A stretch of DNA of 47,333 nt from Exilibacterium sp. (GTDB lineage: Bacteria; Pseudomonadota; Gammaproteobacteria; Pseudomonadales; Cellvibrionaceae): contig JANQMH010000047.1 in the NCBI GenBank assembly GCA_028280195.1, positions 1 through 47,333 on the forward strand, read 5' to 3'. The notes under the pieces are model-generated. The model saw only the letters and a list, made by a program, of their open reading frames with translations, ran no database searches and was not told where the DNA came from. The position numbers and the translations under genes were made by a program. How positions within the stretch are numbered: position 1 is the stretch's first letter; the number at the start of each line of letters is the position of its first letter. Below, one piece after another: positions 19,801 to 26,638 of this stretch.

Positions 19801-20121
19801 TCGACGCCGTTGACTATCGGCGGCAATGTGATATTCACCAGTTATGAACCCAGCGCCGGGCTGGTTAACTGTGTGCCGACCCCGGGAACATCGCGGCAGT
19901 ATATCGTCAATCTGGCCGATGCGACGCCGGTAGTCGACTTCGATGTCAGTGGCGATCTGAGCAAGTCGGATCGTACAAAGCAGTTGCAGGCGGGCACGAT
20001 TGTCGATGAGCCGGTATTGATCTTTACCGAGGACGGCGGTTCCGTTTTCGTCGGCACGGAAAAAGGCGGTGTCGAAATTGAAAACCGCGCGACCAGAACG
20101 TTCTGGTACAAGGAAGAATAA
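16897..20121 (+). CDS. pilY1: Second PilY1-type pilus tip adhesin (copy 2)
   Basis: Full-length paralogue of the upstream pilY1. From ATG 16897 it has 1074 residues; a GTG at 16882 would add five. The N-terminus is about 20 residues longer than in copy 1. Homology begins at the LLQSIKAAAG/VLQSMAAAAG segment, so a TTG near 16969 is a possible alternative start. The vWA metal motif DTSGS (Asp79) and the calcium loop DTDQSGTAD (Asp804) are both intact. The most variable part lies between residues about 200 and 280, the tip-exposed vWA insertion. It is not followed by pilE; the next gene is a FimT-like pilin on the opposite strand. No frameshift is seen, so it should be functional. Confidence 0.93.
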   Translation: MVRIEICKGFYTILKTAAAIYRRLLQSIKAAAGRIGLAGPLVACSVWSALSWGDDIDIYFNSASINDLGLRPNILFILDTSGSMQSSGTGLTSISLPNNDAVRRDLEIGNNTTSRSKIFHMKRALYDFLNDSVLAAEINVGLMRFNHEGAAVVYPVSPLDDHQGELVSTLRQMRVGDTQTPIVDSLYEAALYYSGGYVYRGLNRGSRGDSSRFRDSRYTKEYRISHPDSVVPGSGAYPFFPSGCSLLNLNDTDCRYRGWAYDNRYLRLNQQRLKYKSPISHQCQPNYIVLLTDGAATVNYAKNRVSALTGVARADCDASGNRQCGVDLTRYLATQDQIEDATLPGDQTVKTHVIGFNFSTSWLEDLATAGGGEYHTADSASELSGVLARITRTVLNVDTTFTAPVATINQFNRLNHKEEVYFAVFRPESTRRWPGNVKKYKLAVVDNQRNVVVDASGAAAIDPATGFFKGTSKDFFDGSVGTPSEFRVEDGGVGMKLGTTARKVYTWLSGNPTTLTSAVNKLHEDNTAINKDMLGIADDPGSSDDENERTAVLQWARGYDAANNTYRREVGAPLHSRPVVVSYSDSDAKVFFGTNEGYLHAFDAEDGSDQFSFIPEELLGNLRPQYKGFEGDHIYGVDGPITFWTFDADPDDEGPGKPDGEIKAGGDDKAYLFFGMRRGGSSYYALDVTNPASPSVLWRIKSGDTGFEELGQSWSRPIKTVVKINTGTAENPVPEDKHVLFISGGYDEDQDADAVDAVKTRAVDNIGRALYMVSAETGNLLWKADIADYPAMKYSIPATPAVADTDQSGTADQIYVGDMGGQVWRFDIDSGAPLPSTDESYYGDNFIKGGVIADLAGSAADNNVASARRFYHSPDVALTKQGTNTFVAVTIGSGWRAKPNDKEVTDRFYMLRVTSPYSALDFNSFTTITEDRMADLTNTIGTAASAAVRGASSQSWYITMENTGEKVLSTPLTIGGNVIFTSYEPSAGLVNCVPTPGTSRQYIVNLADATPVVDFDVSGDLSKSDRTKQLQAGTIVDEPVLIFTEDGGSVFVGTEKGGVEIENRATRTFWYKEE
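19564..19652 (+). repeat. 89-bp identical tract shared by the two pilY1 genes (copy 2)
   Basis: Matches 14923-15011 base for base. The protein around it (from GTNTFVAVTIG to SWYITMEN) is identical in the two adhesins over 81 residues. Confidence 0.85.
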
Positions 20122-20132
20122 TTGCCAGTATG

Positions 20133-20197
20133 GCCGAACAATATAGCCGAGCAATATAGCCGAACAATATAGCTGAACAATATAGCCGAACAACAGG
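20133..20197. repeat. Five tandem 13-bp repeats behind the second pilY1
   Basis: Units are GCCGAACAATATA, GCCGAGCAATATA, GCCGAACAATATA, GCTGAACAATATA and GCCGAACAACAGG. The array begins 12 bases after the pilY1b stop codon and ends before the convergent fimT-like gene. There is no stem. Confidence 0.9.
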
Positions 20198-20330
20198 GCT
20201 GAACCTTGTGCGGGACAAAAGGTACAGCGCCCGGCGACGGCCGGGCCGAGGGCGTCAGTGCAGGCGCCGGGATCGGTGTAGCGACAGCTTTGGGCTTTGG
20301 CGCTGCCGGCAACTGCCGGTCTATGCAGTG

Positions 20331-20885
20331 CTAACAGCGAATATCCCTGTCGCCACTGCGCTCGGCAATACGGTTGCCGTTGGTATCGCGGCCCTGCCTT
20401 GGCCTTCCCGCCCTGTTGATAATCACCGCGCGGGCATAGTGCGGATTTTTGTCGGGCGGGCAGTAGATAAACGTACCGTTCTGATACAAGGTCATGCCCG
20501 AGCTGCGAAAGCGCAGATAGGCGCCGCTGCCAAACGAACGCCAGCTGAGGCTGCTGCCGCTGCGCAATGCCGGCGTGACCCGCAGCAGCGGGTCGTTGCT
20601 GTCGCGCCTGCCGTCGCTGTTGCCGTCCGCGAAGACGATAATGCCCCGGGCCCAGTCACCGCCACAGCCGAGTTGGCCGTCTGCCGGGCACAGGGTAACG
20701 GTTTGCCGCCGGTGAACAGCCTGGCTTCTGGCGTATTGAATGGTGGCGATCAGGCGGTTGATTTCCGCCGTCGCCCGGCTGCGATCCAGCAGCTGCTGCC
20801 AGGCGGGTATCGCAGCGGTGGCGATTAGCGCCGCCAGAGAGAGTGCCAGTAAAAGTTCCAGTAAAGAAAATCCCTTTATTTCCAT
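20331..20885 (-). CDS. fimT: FimT-type minor pilin, probable DNA-uptake pilin
   Basis: A GspH/FimT pilin of 184 residues from the ATG at 20885. The leader is very short, MEIKG, then FSLLELLLALSLAALIATAAIPAW. The globular part has cysteines at 66, 74, 142 and 184. The C-terminal tail is strongly basic and contains G160-R-P-R163. In Legionella and Xanthomonas FimT, a GRxR motif in this tail binds DNA and is needed for natural transformation. The match here is seen directly; the function is inferred. It faces the second pilY1 tail to tail and is not part of the fimU operon. fimT lies beside fimU in P. aeruginosa, so here the two have been separated by about 10 kb. Confidence 0.82.
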   Translation of the reverse strand: MEIKGFSLLELLLALSLAALIATAAIPAWQQLLDRSRATAEINRLIATIQYARSQAVHRRQTVTLCPADGQLGCGGDWARGIIVFADGNSDGRRDSNDPLLRVTPALRSGSSLSWRSFGSGAYLRFRSSGMTLYQNGTFIYCPPDKNPHYARAVIINRAGRPRQGRDTNGNRIAERSGDRDIRC

Positions 20886-21394
20886 CGTCTTACGTCCCTG
20901 TTGATAATATCCAAAGCAGCCGCGCCGACCCTGGCGCGCTGGCCCGATCATATTACTGCAACTGAATCATGTCTAGAACAGGCAATGCCGATATCACCCT
21001 GCCGGTGTATGTCACACGGGCTGCCTATTAATGATTTAAAGGCATAAAAATATACTTTTATATGCAAAAACAAATAGGAAGCCTGTGGTGCTCCGGTTGA
21101 GCCGGGCCTTGCCCTCCCGGTATTGATAATACGCCGCAGCCCGGGCAGCGCCGCCGAGCGTATTTTATTCCACACTTTTTCAAATTATTGACAAACTGTG
21201 AAGCCGTTCGCGCTCATCGTTTTCACTGCGCCCTACCGCCGCCGGCACTATATCTCCTTATCGATGTTTTTGAGAAATTTTTAAAAAATTTCGGAATAAA
21301 CCTTTTGCCGGCCCGTTTCCTTGTTGAATGTTCCAGTTATCCGGCGCAATGGAAAATGTCCATTGCCAATCAACAAGCCCTGATGGAGACCGTC
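20886..21394. promoter_or_regulatory. Divergent intergenic region between fimT and the P-loop NTPase operon
   Basis: No gene is seen. A nested palindrome occupies 21019-21083: GGC-tg-CCTATT (21019-21029) matches AATAGG-aa-GCC (21073-21083), with GCATA/TATGC (21042-21046/21061-21065) inside. TATACT at 21051-21056, with TTAATG 17 bases upstream, is a possible plus-strand promoter within the palindrome. A perfect TTGACA at 21188-21193 lacks a good -10. The palindrome is a plausible operator for either direction. Confidence 0.4.
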
Positions 21395-22531
21395 ATGAAA
21401 GTTAAGTTAAATAAGGACCAACTGAATACCGCCAAAGTATCATTCGCCTGCCGTCGGGTGAATCTGCAACAGGCCGCGTCTCTGCTTCGCGAACCCTATG
21501 CGCCCGCGGTGGGTGATGTGGTGCTCGCCAGCATCGAGGAGCTTGGCCACCACCGGCGTGTCGAACTGGTTGACGGTCGCCGCGCCTTCATTGCGCCGGG
21601 AGACCTGGTGGTACTCGCCTACGGCAACCGCTACGCCCCGGACCAGTTCGAAGGCCTGGTACCCGACAATCTTGCCAACTGTGCCATGGTCGCTGCCGGC
21701 GGCATGGCGGCAATGGCGACTGCCCAACACGATCGCATGCGCGATGCCACCCAGATCAAACCCCTCGGCGTGCTTGCCGACGAAAACGGCAGGGCGCTGA
21801 ACCTGAGTGAATACAGCCTGCCCAAGGTGCGCTCTGACAAGCCCTGGCCGCCGATTTTCGTTGCCTGCGGCACCTCTATGAACTCGGGTAAGACCCATAC
21901 CGCCTGCAGCCTCGTCAGAGGCTTGACCGCCATGGGTTGCAATGTCGGCGCGGTGAAGTTAACCGGGACCGGTGCCGGTGGCGATCTGTGGCGCATGCGC
22001 GACTCCGGAGCCCGCCATATACTGGATTTTACCGATGCCGGTATGCCGTCAACTTACCTGGTTCATCCGCAAACCCTGATCGAACGCTCGCAGTTATTGC
22101 TGGAGACGCTCGTTGCCAAAGGCGTCGATGTGATTGTTGCAGAGATTGCCGACGGGGTGTCCCACCCGGAAACCTGTGCACTGCTGCAGTCGCAGCTGAT
22201 TCGCTCCAAGGCCGATGGTGTGTTCTTTGCCGCTGTCGATGCCCTCGGCGGTTACGCCGGCAGTAACTGGCTGCAAGAGCAGAAGCTGCCGGTGCTGGGT
22301 ATCAGTGGCACGGTGACACGGTCGCCACTGGCCATACGCGAGCTGAAAACACTGGTATCCATCGATGTGATAACTGCCGATGAACTCGCTTCACCCGTGG
22401 ACCTGCAGGCGCTTTTGCCGCGGGGCCTTTTCAAGCCGCGGGCGGTTGCCCCGCTGCCGGCCGCGGTCACCCCGCCGACGAAATTCATGCTGATGCCCCA
22501 CGCTGGTCAGACTTGCGACCAGTGGGCTTGA
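21395..22531 (+). CDS. P-loop NTPase of the SIMIBI/dethiobiotin-synthetase-like type, function unknown
   Basis: I do not recognise a characterised family member. From ATG 21395 (GGAGA upstream) it has 378 residues. The first about 100 residues look like a small beta-barrel domain (GDVVLASIEELG...FIAPGDLVVLAYGNRY). From about residue 153 comes a nucleotide-binding domain with Walker A G159-TSMNSGK-T167, a lysine-containing AVKLTGTG strand typical of SIMIBI enzymes such as BioD or MobB, an acidic VIVAEIADG strand (about 247-255) and a GISGTVTRS block. No membrane segment or signal is present. It is 41 bp from an ABC exporter gene and probably co-transcribed with it and the porin. It may be an ATP-dependent ligase or a maturation factor for a small exported molecule; that is a guess. 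Confidence 0.75.
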   Translation: MKVKLNKDQLNTAKVSFACRRVNLQQAASLLREPYAPAVGDVVLASIEELGHHRRVELVDGRRAFIAPGDLVVLAYGNRYAPDQFEGLVPDNLANCAMVAAGGMAAMATAQHDRMRDATQIKPLGVLADENGRALNLSEYSLPKVRSDKPWPPIFVACGTSMNSGKTHTACSLVRGLTAMGCNVGAVKLTGTGAGGDLWRMRDSGARHILDFTDAGMPSTYLVHPQTLIERSQLLLETLVAKGVDVIVAEIADGVSHPETCALLQSQLIRSKADGVFFAAVDALGGYAGSNWLQEQKLPVLGISGTVTRSPLAIRELKTLVSIDVITADELASPVDLQALLPRGLFKPRAVAPLPAAVTPPTKFMLMPHAGQTCDQWA

Positions 22532-22572
22532 AAGCGCGCTTTGGTATTGGCTCGAATCGGCAGGTGCACGTC

Positions 22573-24228
22573 ATGTGGTTATCAAACGCAAACAACAGCC
22601 ATACCCCCATCTGGCAGGGGCGGCGCAGGCGTCACCTTGCCGGCCTAGTGGCTCTGGGCGCGGTGCAGGCGGTGGTGATTCTGGGCGTCAGTGCCCTGGT
22701 CGCGCAGATTTTTGCCGGCATCGGCGCTGCTGGCGTGACGGCGGCACCGCTGCTGCTGATGCTGGTGGCCGCTGTGGTACTCGCGCTGCTGCGCTGGGGT
22801 GAACGGGTTTGCGCCGAGCACCTGGGCCAGGATTATATCGTTCAGGTAAGGCTGCGTTTGTTTCGGCAGTTGATGTATGCCGATCAGCGCGCAGCGCAGC
22901 GCTTCTCTCACGGCGCCATGGCACTGCGATTCGTTACCGACCTGAATGGCTTGCGGCAGTGGGTGGCGCTGGGGCTGGCCCGTCTGGTGGTCATTGCCAG
23001 CACTGTGCTGATTGTGCTCGCGGTACTGGCTTACAGGCAGCCGCCACTGATGTGGCTGATGGCCGCGGCGGTGGTGTTTGCCGTCGCCCTGTGCACAGGC
23101 GTCGGATCGAAGTTGCCGGCGGTCATTCGCCCGGTGCGCAAGTACCGGGCGCGCCTGGCGGCGACGGTGACAGACCGTATCAATACCGTCGCTACGGTAC
23201 AGGCCTGCCTGCAGGAGCGCCGGGAGATTCGCCGCGTTAAACAGCAAAGCCAGTCGCTGTACGATGCCACCATAAAACGCGCGCATATCGTCGGGATTTT
23301 ATACGGCTCACTTGAAGCCACCACTGTATTGGCAACCGGCGCGCTGTTGATCGCGGCCAGTTATCTGGTGGGCGGCGGTCAGCTGACCATCGCTGAGGTT
23401 GCCGCCGGTATGACGCTGGCCGGCCTGCTGCTGTCACCGCTGCGCGATATGGGCCGTATTATGGACTACTGGCAGCAGTGGCGCATCGCCAATGAAAAAA
23501 TAGCCGCGTTTTTGCAATTGCCAAAGCGCAGGCTGCTTTCGGCAAGGGCCGGTAAGTCATCGTCCGCTGAACTCGAGTGCGGTGCTTTAACAGCGCGGGG
23601 CATCAGTATTGATGGCTTACTGGAACCGAGCGACTTCGATATTCCCGCAGGCCACCATATTGTCCTGGACGGCGATAACGGTGCCGGCAAAAGCAGCCTG
23701 CTGCTGACACTGGCCGGCGTGCTGCCTTTGCAGCGCGGCGTGTTGCAGCTCGATGGCCAGTCGCTGGTGGATGACAAGGGCGCGCGCCTGCCGGTGTCGA
23801 AAATCGGCCTGTTGTCTCCCGATCTCGGTTTGATGCGCGGCTCGGTGCTGCGCAACCTCACTTACGCCAACCCCAAAGCCGGGGAGGAGGATCTGGGCAG
23901 GGTCATTCATCACTGCGATCTGGCCGGCCTGATCCGGCGCCTGCCGCGGGGTTTGGACACACACCTGAGCGAAGGCGGCAAGAATCTATCGGTGGGTGAG
24001 CGCAAGCGCATTATGTTGGCTCGCACCCTGTTAATGCAGCCCAGCGTGCTGCTGCTGGATGAACTCGATGCCCATCTGGATGCTGACTCGCTGGCCGTGA
24101 TCGAAAAGGCGCTGACGCAGTTTCAGGGCACTGTCATCGAAGTGAGTCACCACCGCAAATTGCAAATATGTAAACCCATGCAGCACTGGCATCTGCGCCA
24201 GGCGCAACTTCGCCAGCTCAACAGTTAA
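22573..24228 (+). CDS. ABC exporter half-transporter (fused permease and ATPase)
   Basis: Type I ABC exporter of 551 residues from ATG 22573. About six hydrophobic segments lie between residues 22 and 295 and the ATPase follows. Walker A is G367DNGAGKSS, the signature is LSVGE (472-476) instead of LSGGQ, Walker B is VLLLDE with Asp496-Glu497, and the switch histidine is in VSHHRK (526). The Q-loop glutamine seems replaced: the usual PQDP-type segment reads LLSPDLGLM here. It probably acts as a homodimer moving a small molecule or peptide out across the inner membrane. The substrate is unknown. It sits between a P-loop NTPase and a porin gene with short spacing on both sides. Confidence 0.88.
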   Translation: MWLSNANNSHTPIWQGRRRRHLAGLVALGAVQAVVILGVSALVAQIFAGIGAAGVTAAPLLLMLVAAVVLALLRWGERVCAEHLGQDYIVQVRLRLFRQLMYADQRAAQRFSHGAMALRFVTDLNGLRQWVALGLARLVVIASTVLIVLAVLAYRQPPLMWLMAAAVVFAVALCTGVGSKLPAVIRPVRKYRARLAATVTDRINTVATVQACLQERREIRRVKQQSQSLYDATIKRAHIVGILYGSLEATTVLATGALLIAASYLVGGGQLTIAEVAAGMTLAGLLLSPLRDMGRIMDYWQQWRIANEKIAAFLQLPKRRLLSARAGKSSSAELECGALTARGISIDGLLEPSDFDIPAGHHIVLDGDNGAGKSSLLLTLAGVLPLQRGVLQLDGQSLVDDKGARLPVSKIGLLSPDLGLMRGSVLRNLTYANPKAGEEDLGRVIHHCDLAGLIRRLPRGLDTHLSEGGKNLSVGERKRIMLARTLLMQPSVLLLDELDAHLDADSLAVIEKALTQFQGTVIEVSHHRKLQICKPMQHWHLRQAQLRQLNS

Positions 24229-24242
24229 ATGGAGAAAGGACA

Positions 24243-25478
24243 ATGTTACTGCAACAGTTAACTCGAACAGCAAACAAAACCTGGGCAACGGGATTTTTCC
24301 TGACTGGCCTGACGGCAACCATGGCGACATCGCTGTATCCCGCGGCGGCCGGCGCCGATCCGCTGCGACTGGAGGCAGAGATGGGTGAGGTGAAGTTGCG
24401 GTTATCCGGCCGCTTCATGCACGACACGCTGCTGACTTCCAGCCTCGACAGCCGCTATGAGACGCGCCACGACTGGCGCCGCGCCCGACTCGGTGTGCGG
24501 GCCAACTTTTCCGATGACTGGCGTTTTCGCGCCAGCGCCGACTTTCCCGACGGCGATGCCGATCTGCGCGATCTCCGGTTCGATTACCGCGGCTGGCCGC
24601 TGCACCTGTCCATGGGGCGCATGCAGGAGCCGTTCGGCATGTCGGAAAACGGCAGCTCCAATCACTTGCCGATGATGGAGCGCCCGCTCGCCAGCGGACT
24701 CGGGCCCAGCTACGGCACCGGCATCAAAACCAGCCTGCGCGGCCGCACCTGGGGGCTGAGCACCGGCCTGTTCGGACCCGACCTGTTCGGCCTGCGACTG
24801 GCGGACAGTGACAGCGACAATGACAGGGCGATCAATGTGCGCGGTACCTGGCGGGCGTTTCGCAGCAAAGAGACCTTGCTGCATGTGGGCGCCTCGCTCA
24901 GCGGCCGCAACCCCGCTGACGATCGCACGCGCACGAATACGCTGATGGAAACCACACTGGTTTCGCGCCCCCGGGTCTCCCACCCGCGCATCGGCGATGT
25001 TGACCGCAAGCGTCTCACCGGCCTGGAAATGGGGCTGCGCCGCGGTCCGGCGCTGGTTCAGGCCGAGTATATACGTTCGGACATCGAGCGCTACACGACC
25101 GGGCGCGCTACTTTTGACGGCTACTACGTACAGGCCAGTTGGGCACTGACCGGTGAAAGGCGCCGCTACAGCGTGCGCAACGGGGTCTTCGGCGGTATCG
25201 ATCCCAAGCGGCCGCTGACTGCCATCACCCCGGATATCTGGAAAACCGGGGCCTGGGAAGTCGCCGCCGGCTACAGTTACCTGAATCTGCGCGATGCCGA
25301 TGTCGACCTGGACGGCGATATCGACGGCGAGCGCGGCGAGACCATGTCGCTGGGCCTGAACTGGTATCCGAACGCCAATACGCGGCTGATGTTCAATGTG
25401 CTGCACGTTGAGGAGGAAAAAAGCAGCAGCACCGACAGTGAAACAATCTTGCAGATGCGTGCTCAGGTGTTTTTCTGA
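24243..25478 (+). CDS. Phosphate-selective porin (OprO/OprP family) outer-membrane protein
   Basis: The 411-residue precursor has an N-terminal signal peptide ending near AAAGA (residue 39). A beta-barrel ends in phenylalanine (...AQVFF), as outer-membrane barrels do. The segment GRMQEPFGMSENGSSNHLPMM is close to the loop/strand block of OprO/OprP-like porins, after the RRARLGVRANFSDDWRFRASADF entry strands. A strong ribosome site (GGAGAAAGGAC) lies in the 14-bp gap to the ABC gene, so the three genes form one operon. Phosphate specificity is a family name only. It may simply be the outer-membrane exit or entry for whatever the ABC protein handles. Confidence 0.85.
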   Translation: MLLQQLTRTANKTWATGFFLTGLTATMATSLYPAAAGADPLRLEAEMGEVKLRLSGRFMHDTLLTSSLDSRYETRHDWRRARLGVRANFSDDWRFRASADFPDGDADLRDLRFDYRGWPLHLSMGRMQEPFGMSENGSSNHLPMMERPLASGLGPSYGTGIKTSLRGRTWGLSTGLFGPDLFGLRLADSDSDNDRAINVRGTWRAFRSKETLLHVGASLSGRNPADDRTRTNTLMETTLVSRPRVSHPRIGDVDRKRLTGLEMGLRRGPALVQAEYIRSDIERYTTGRATFDGYYVQASWALTGERRRYSVRNGVFGGIDPKRPLTAITPDIWKTGAWEVAAGYSYLNLRDADVDLDGDIDGERGETMSLGLNWYPNANTRLMFNVLHVEEEKSSSTDSETILQMRAQVFF

Positions 25479-25494
25479 GCGTGAACAGGTGGGT

Positions 25495-25515
25495 GACTGG
25501 CAGGCGATGCCAGTC
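25495..25515 (+). terminator. Hairpin after the porin gene
   Basis: GACTGGCA and TGCCAGTC form a perfect 8-bp stem with a 5-base loop, 17 bases after the porin stop. No T-run follows directly, so it may be a transcript-stabilising or partly terminating hairpin. Confidence 0.45.
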
Positions 25516-25601
25516 GCGCCGGCAGCAAGTTTCTGGCAGTTTTCCAATTGTTGCCAGCGGCAAGGGCAAACGGATTGACACGGCCGTGCCGGCACCCGGG
25601 T

Positions 25602-25628
25602 AGTGGGCAGTGGACAGGCCTGCCCACT
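25602..25628. repeat. Inverted repeat upstream of the outer-membrane barrel gene
   Basis: AGTGGGCA (25602-25609) and TGCCCACT (25621-25628) are perfect inverted repeats separated by 11 bases, 55 bases before the next start codon. TTGACA at 25575-25580 lies upstream without a clear partner. It could be an operator or the end of the porin transcript. Confidence 0.4.
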
Positions 25629-25682
25629 TGGCGACACAATATACGAATCGTTTATGGTGAAGTTATGAAGGATTTTATCAAT

Positions 25683-26624
25683 ATGAAGGACTCGATAAAA
25701 AGCGCGCAGCTTACTGCGTTGATGACTGCACTGCCCGTGCTGGGCGGTCTGACAGCACAACCGGCACTGGCGCAGAAACAAGTGCCACAGGCAAAGCTGG
25801 AAGCCAGCGTGGGCTCACAGTATGACAGTAATATCACCACTGAGGAACTCGATATCAGCACCACCACCAACGATATCGCCCTGTTGCTGGATCTCGACTT
25901 CGCCTACAAACAGCCGCTGACCAAGGATCTCAGCGCCAGCGCCGCCTACGGCTTTTCCCAGAGCCTGTACAAAGACCTGGATGAGTTCGACCTGCAGTCC
26001 CATCTGTTGTCGGCGGGTCTGGCCTACGATTTCGACAGTAAAACCGCCGCCGGTTTAAATTACAATTACGCCGACTCGGCGCTCGATGGCGACGGCTTTC
26101 TGAGCCTGCACCGCGTCAGCCCTTTTGCCAGCCGCTACTTTAGCAAACAGTTGTTCGTGCGCACCGCTTATGCCTATACCGACAAGCGTTTCGACGGGCG
26201 CCGCAACCGTGATGCCAGTGCCAGTGCGCTGGATTTCGATGTGTACTACTTTCTGGACGGGCCGCGCAACTATCTGATTGCCGGCTACCGGTACAAAACC
26301 GAAGAGGCTGAGTCGGCGCGCTTCGACTACGACGGCTTTCAGCTCAAGCTGCGCTGGGTCAAGCGCCTCAGTGAGTTCTGCGAGCAGTGCAAGTTCAGGT
26401 TAGGCTGGCGGATGGAACAGCGCGACTACGACGATATCTCCTCGGCCAATGGCAGCAAGCGCGATGACACCCGCCAGCGCTGGTCGGCGGATTTTGAGAT
26501 ACCGCTGCGCAAGAATACCGAATTGCTGTTCGAATACGAGTACAGTGATTTCGAGTCGAACCTGGCGGCGGTGGACTATATCCAGCACCTGGCCAGAGTG
26601 CGGGTCAACCACCGGTTTTTCTGA
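25683..26624 (+). CDS. Outer-membrane beta-barrel protein, DUF560/Slam-barrel-like
   Basis: From ATG 25683 the product has 313 residues; ATG 25665 would add six. The signal peptide ends ...AQPALA (residue 30). The mature protein opens with SVGSQYDSN, a motif frequent at the start of DUF560 and related surface-assembly barrels, and continues as alternating amphipathic strands (AYGFSQSLY, SAGLAYDFD, RVRVNHRFF). It ends in phenylalanine, the usual outer-membrane signal. It lacks the N-terminal TPR domain of true Slam translocators, so that function is uncertain. It converges with the subtilisin-like protease gene with only 14 bp between. A role as surface partner or target of the protease is inference. 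Confidence 0.7.
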   Translation: MKDSIKSAQLTALMTALPVLGGLTAQPALAQKQVPQAKLEASVGSQYDSNITTEELDISTTTNDIALLLDLDFAYKQPLTKDLSASAAYGFSQSLYKDLDEFDLQSHLLSAGLAYDFDSKTAAGLNYNYADSALDGDGFLSLHRVSPFASRYFSKQLFVRTAYAYTDKRFDGRRNRDASASALDFDVYYFLDGPRNYLIAGYRYKTEEAESARFDYDGFQLKLRWVKRLSEFCEQCKFRLGWRMEQRDYDDISSANGSKRDDTRQRWSADFEIPLRKNTELLFEYEYSDFESNLAAVDYIQHLARVRVNHRFF

Positions 26625-26638
26625 CCGCCGGTGTGCGC

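Noticed and set aside
21188-21193. Perfect TTGACA as a promoter for the NTPase operon
   Set aside because: No acceptable -10 occurs 16-18 bases downstream.
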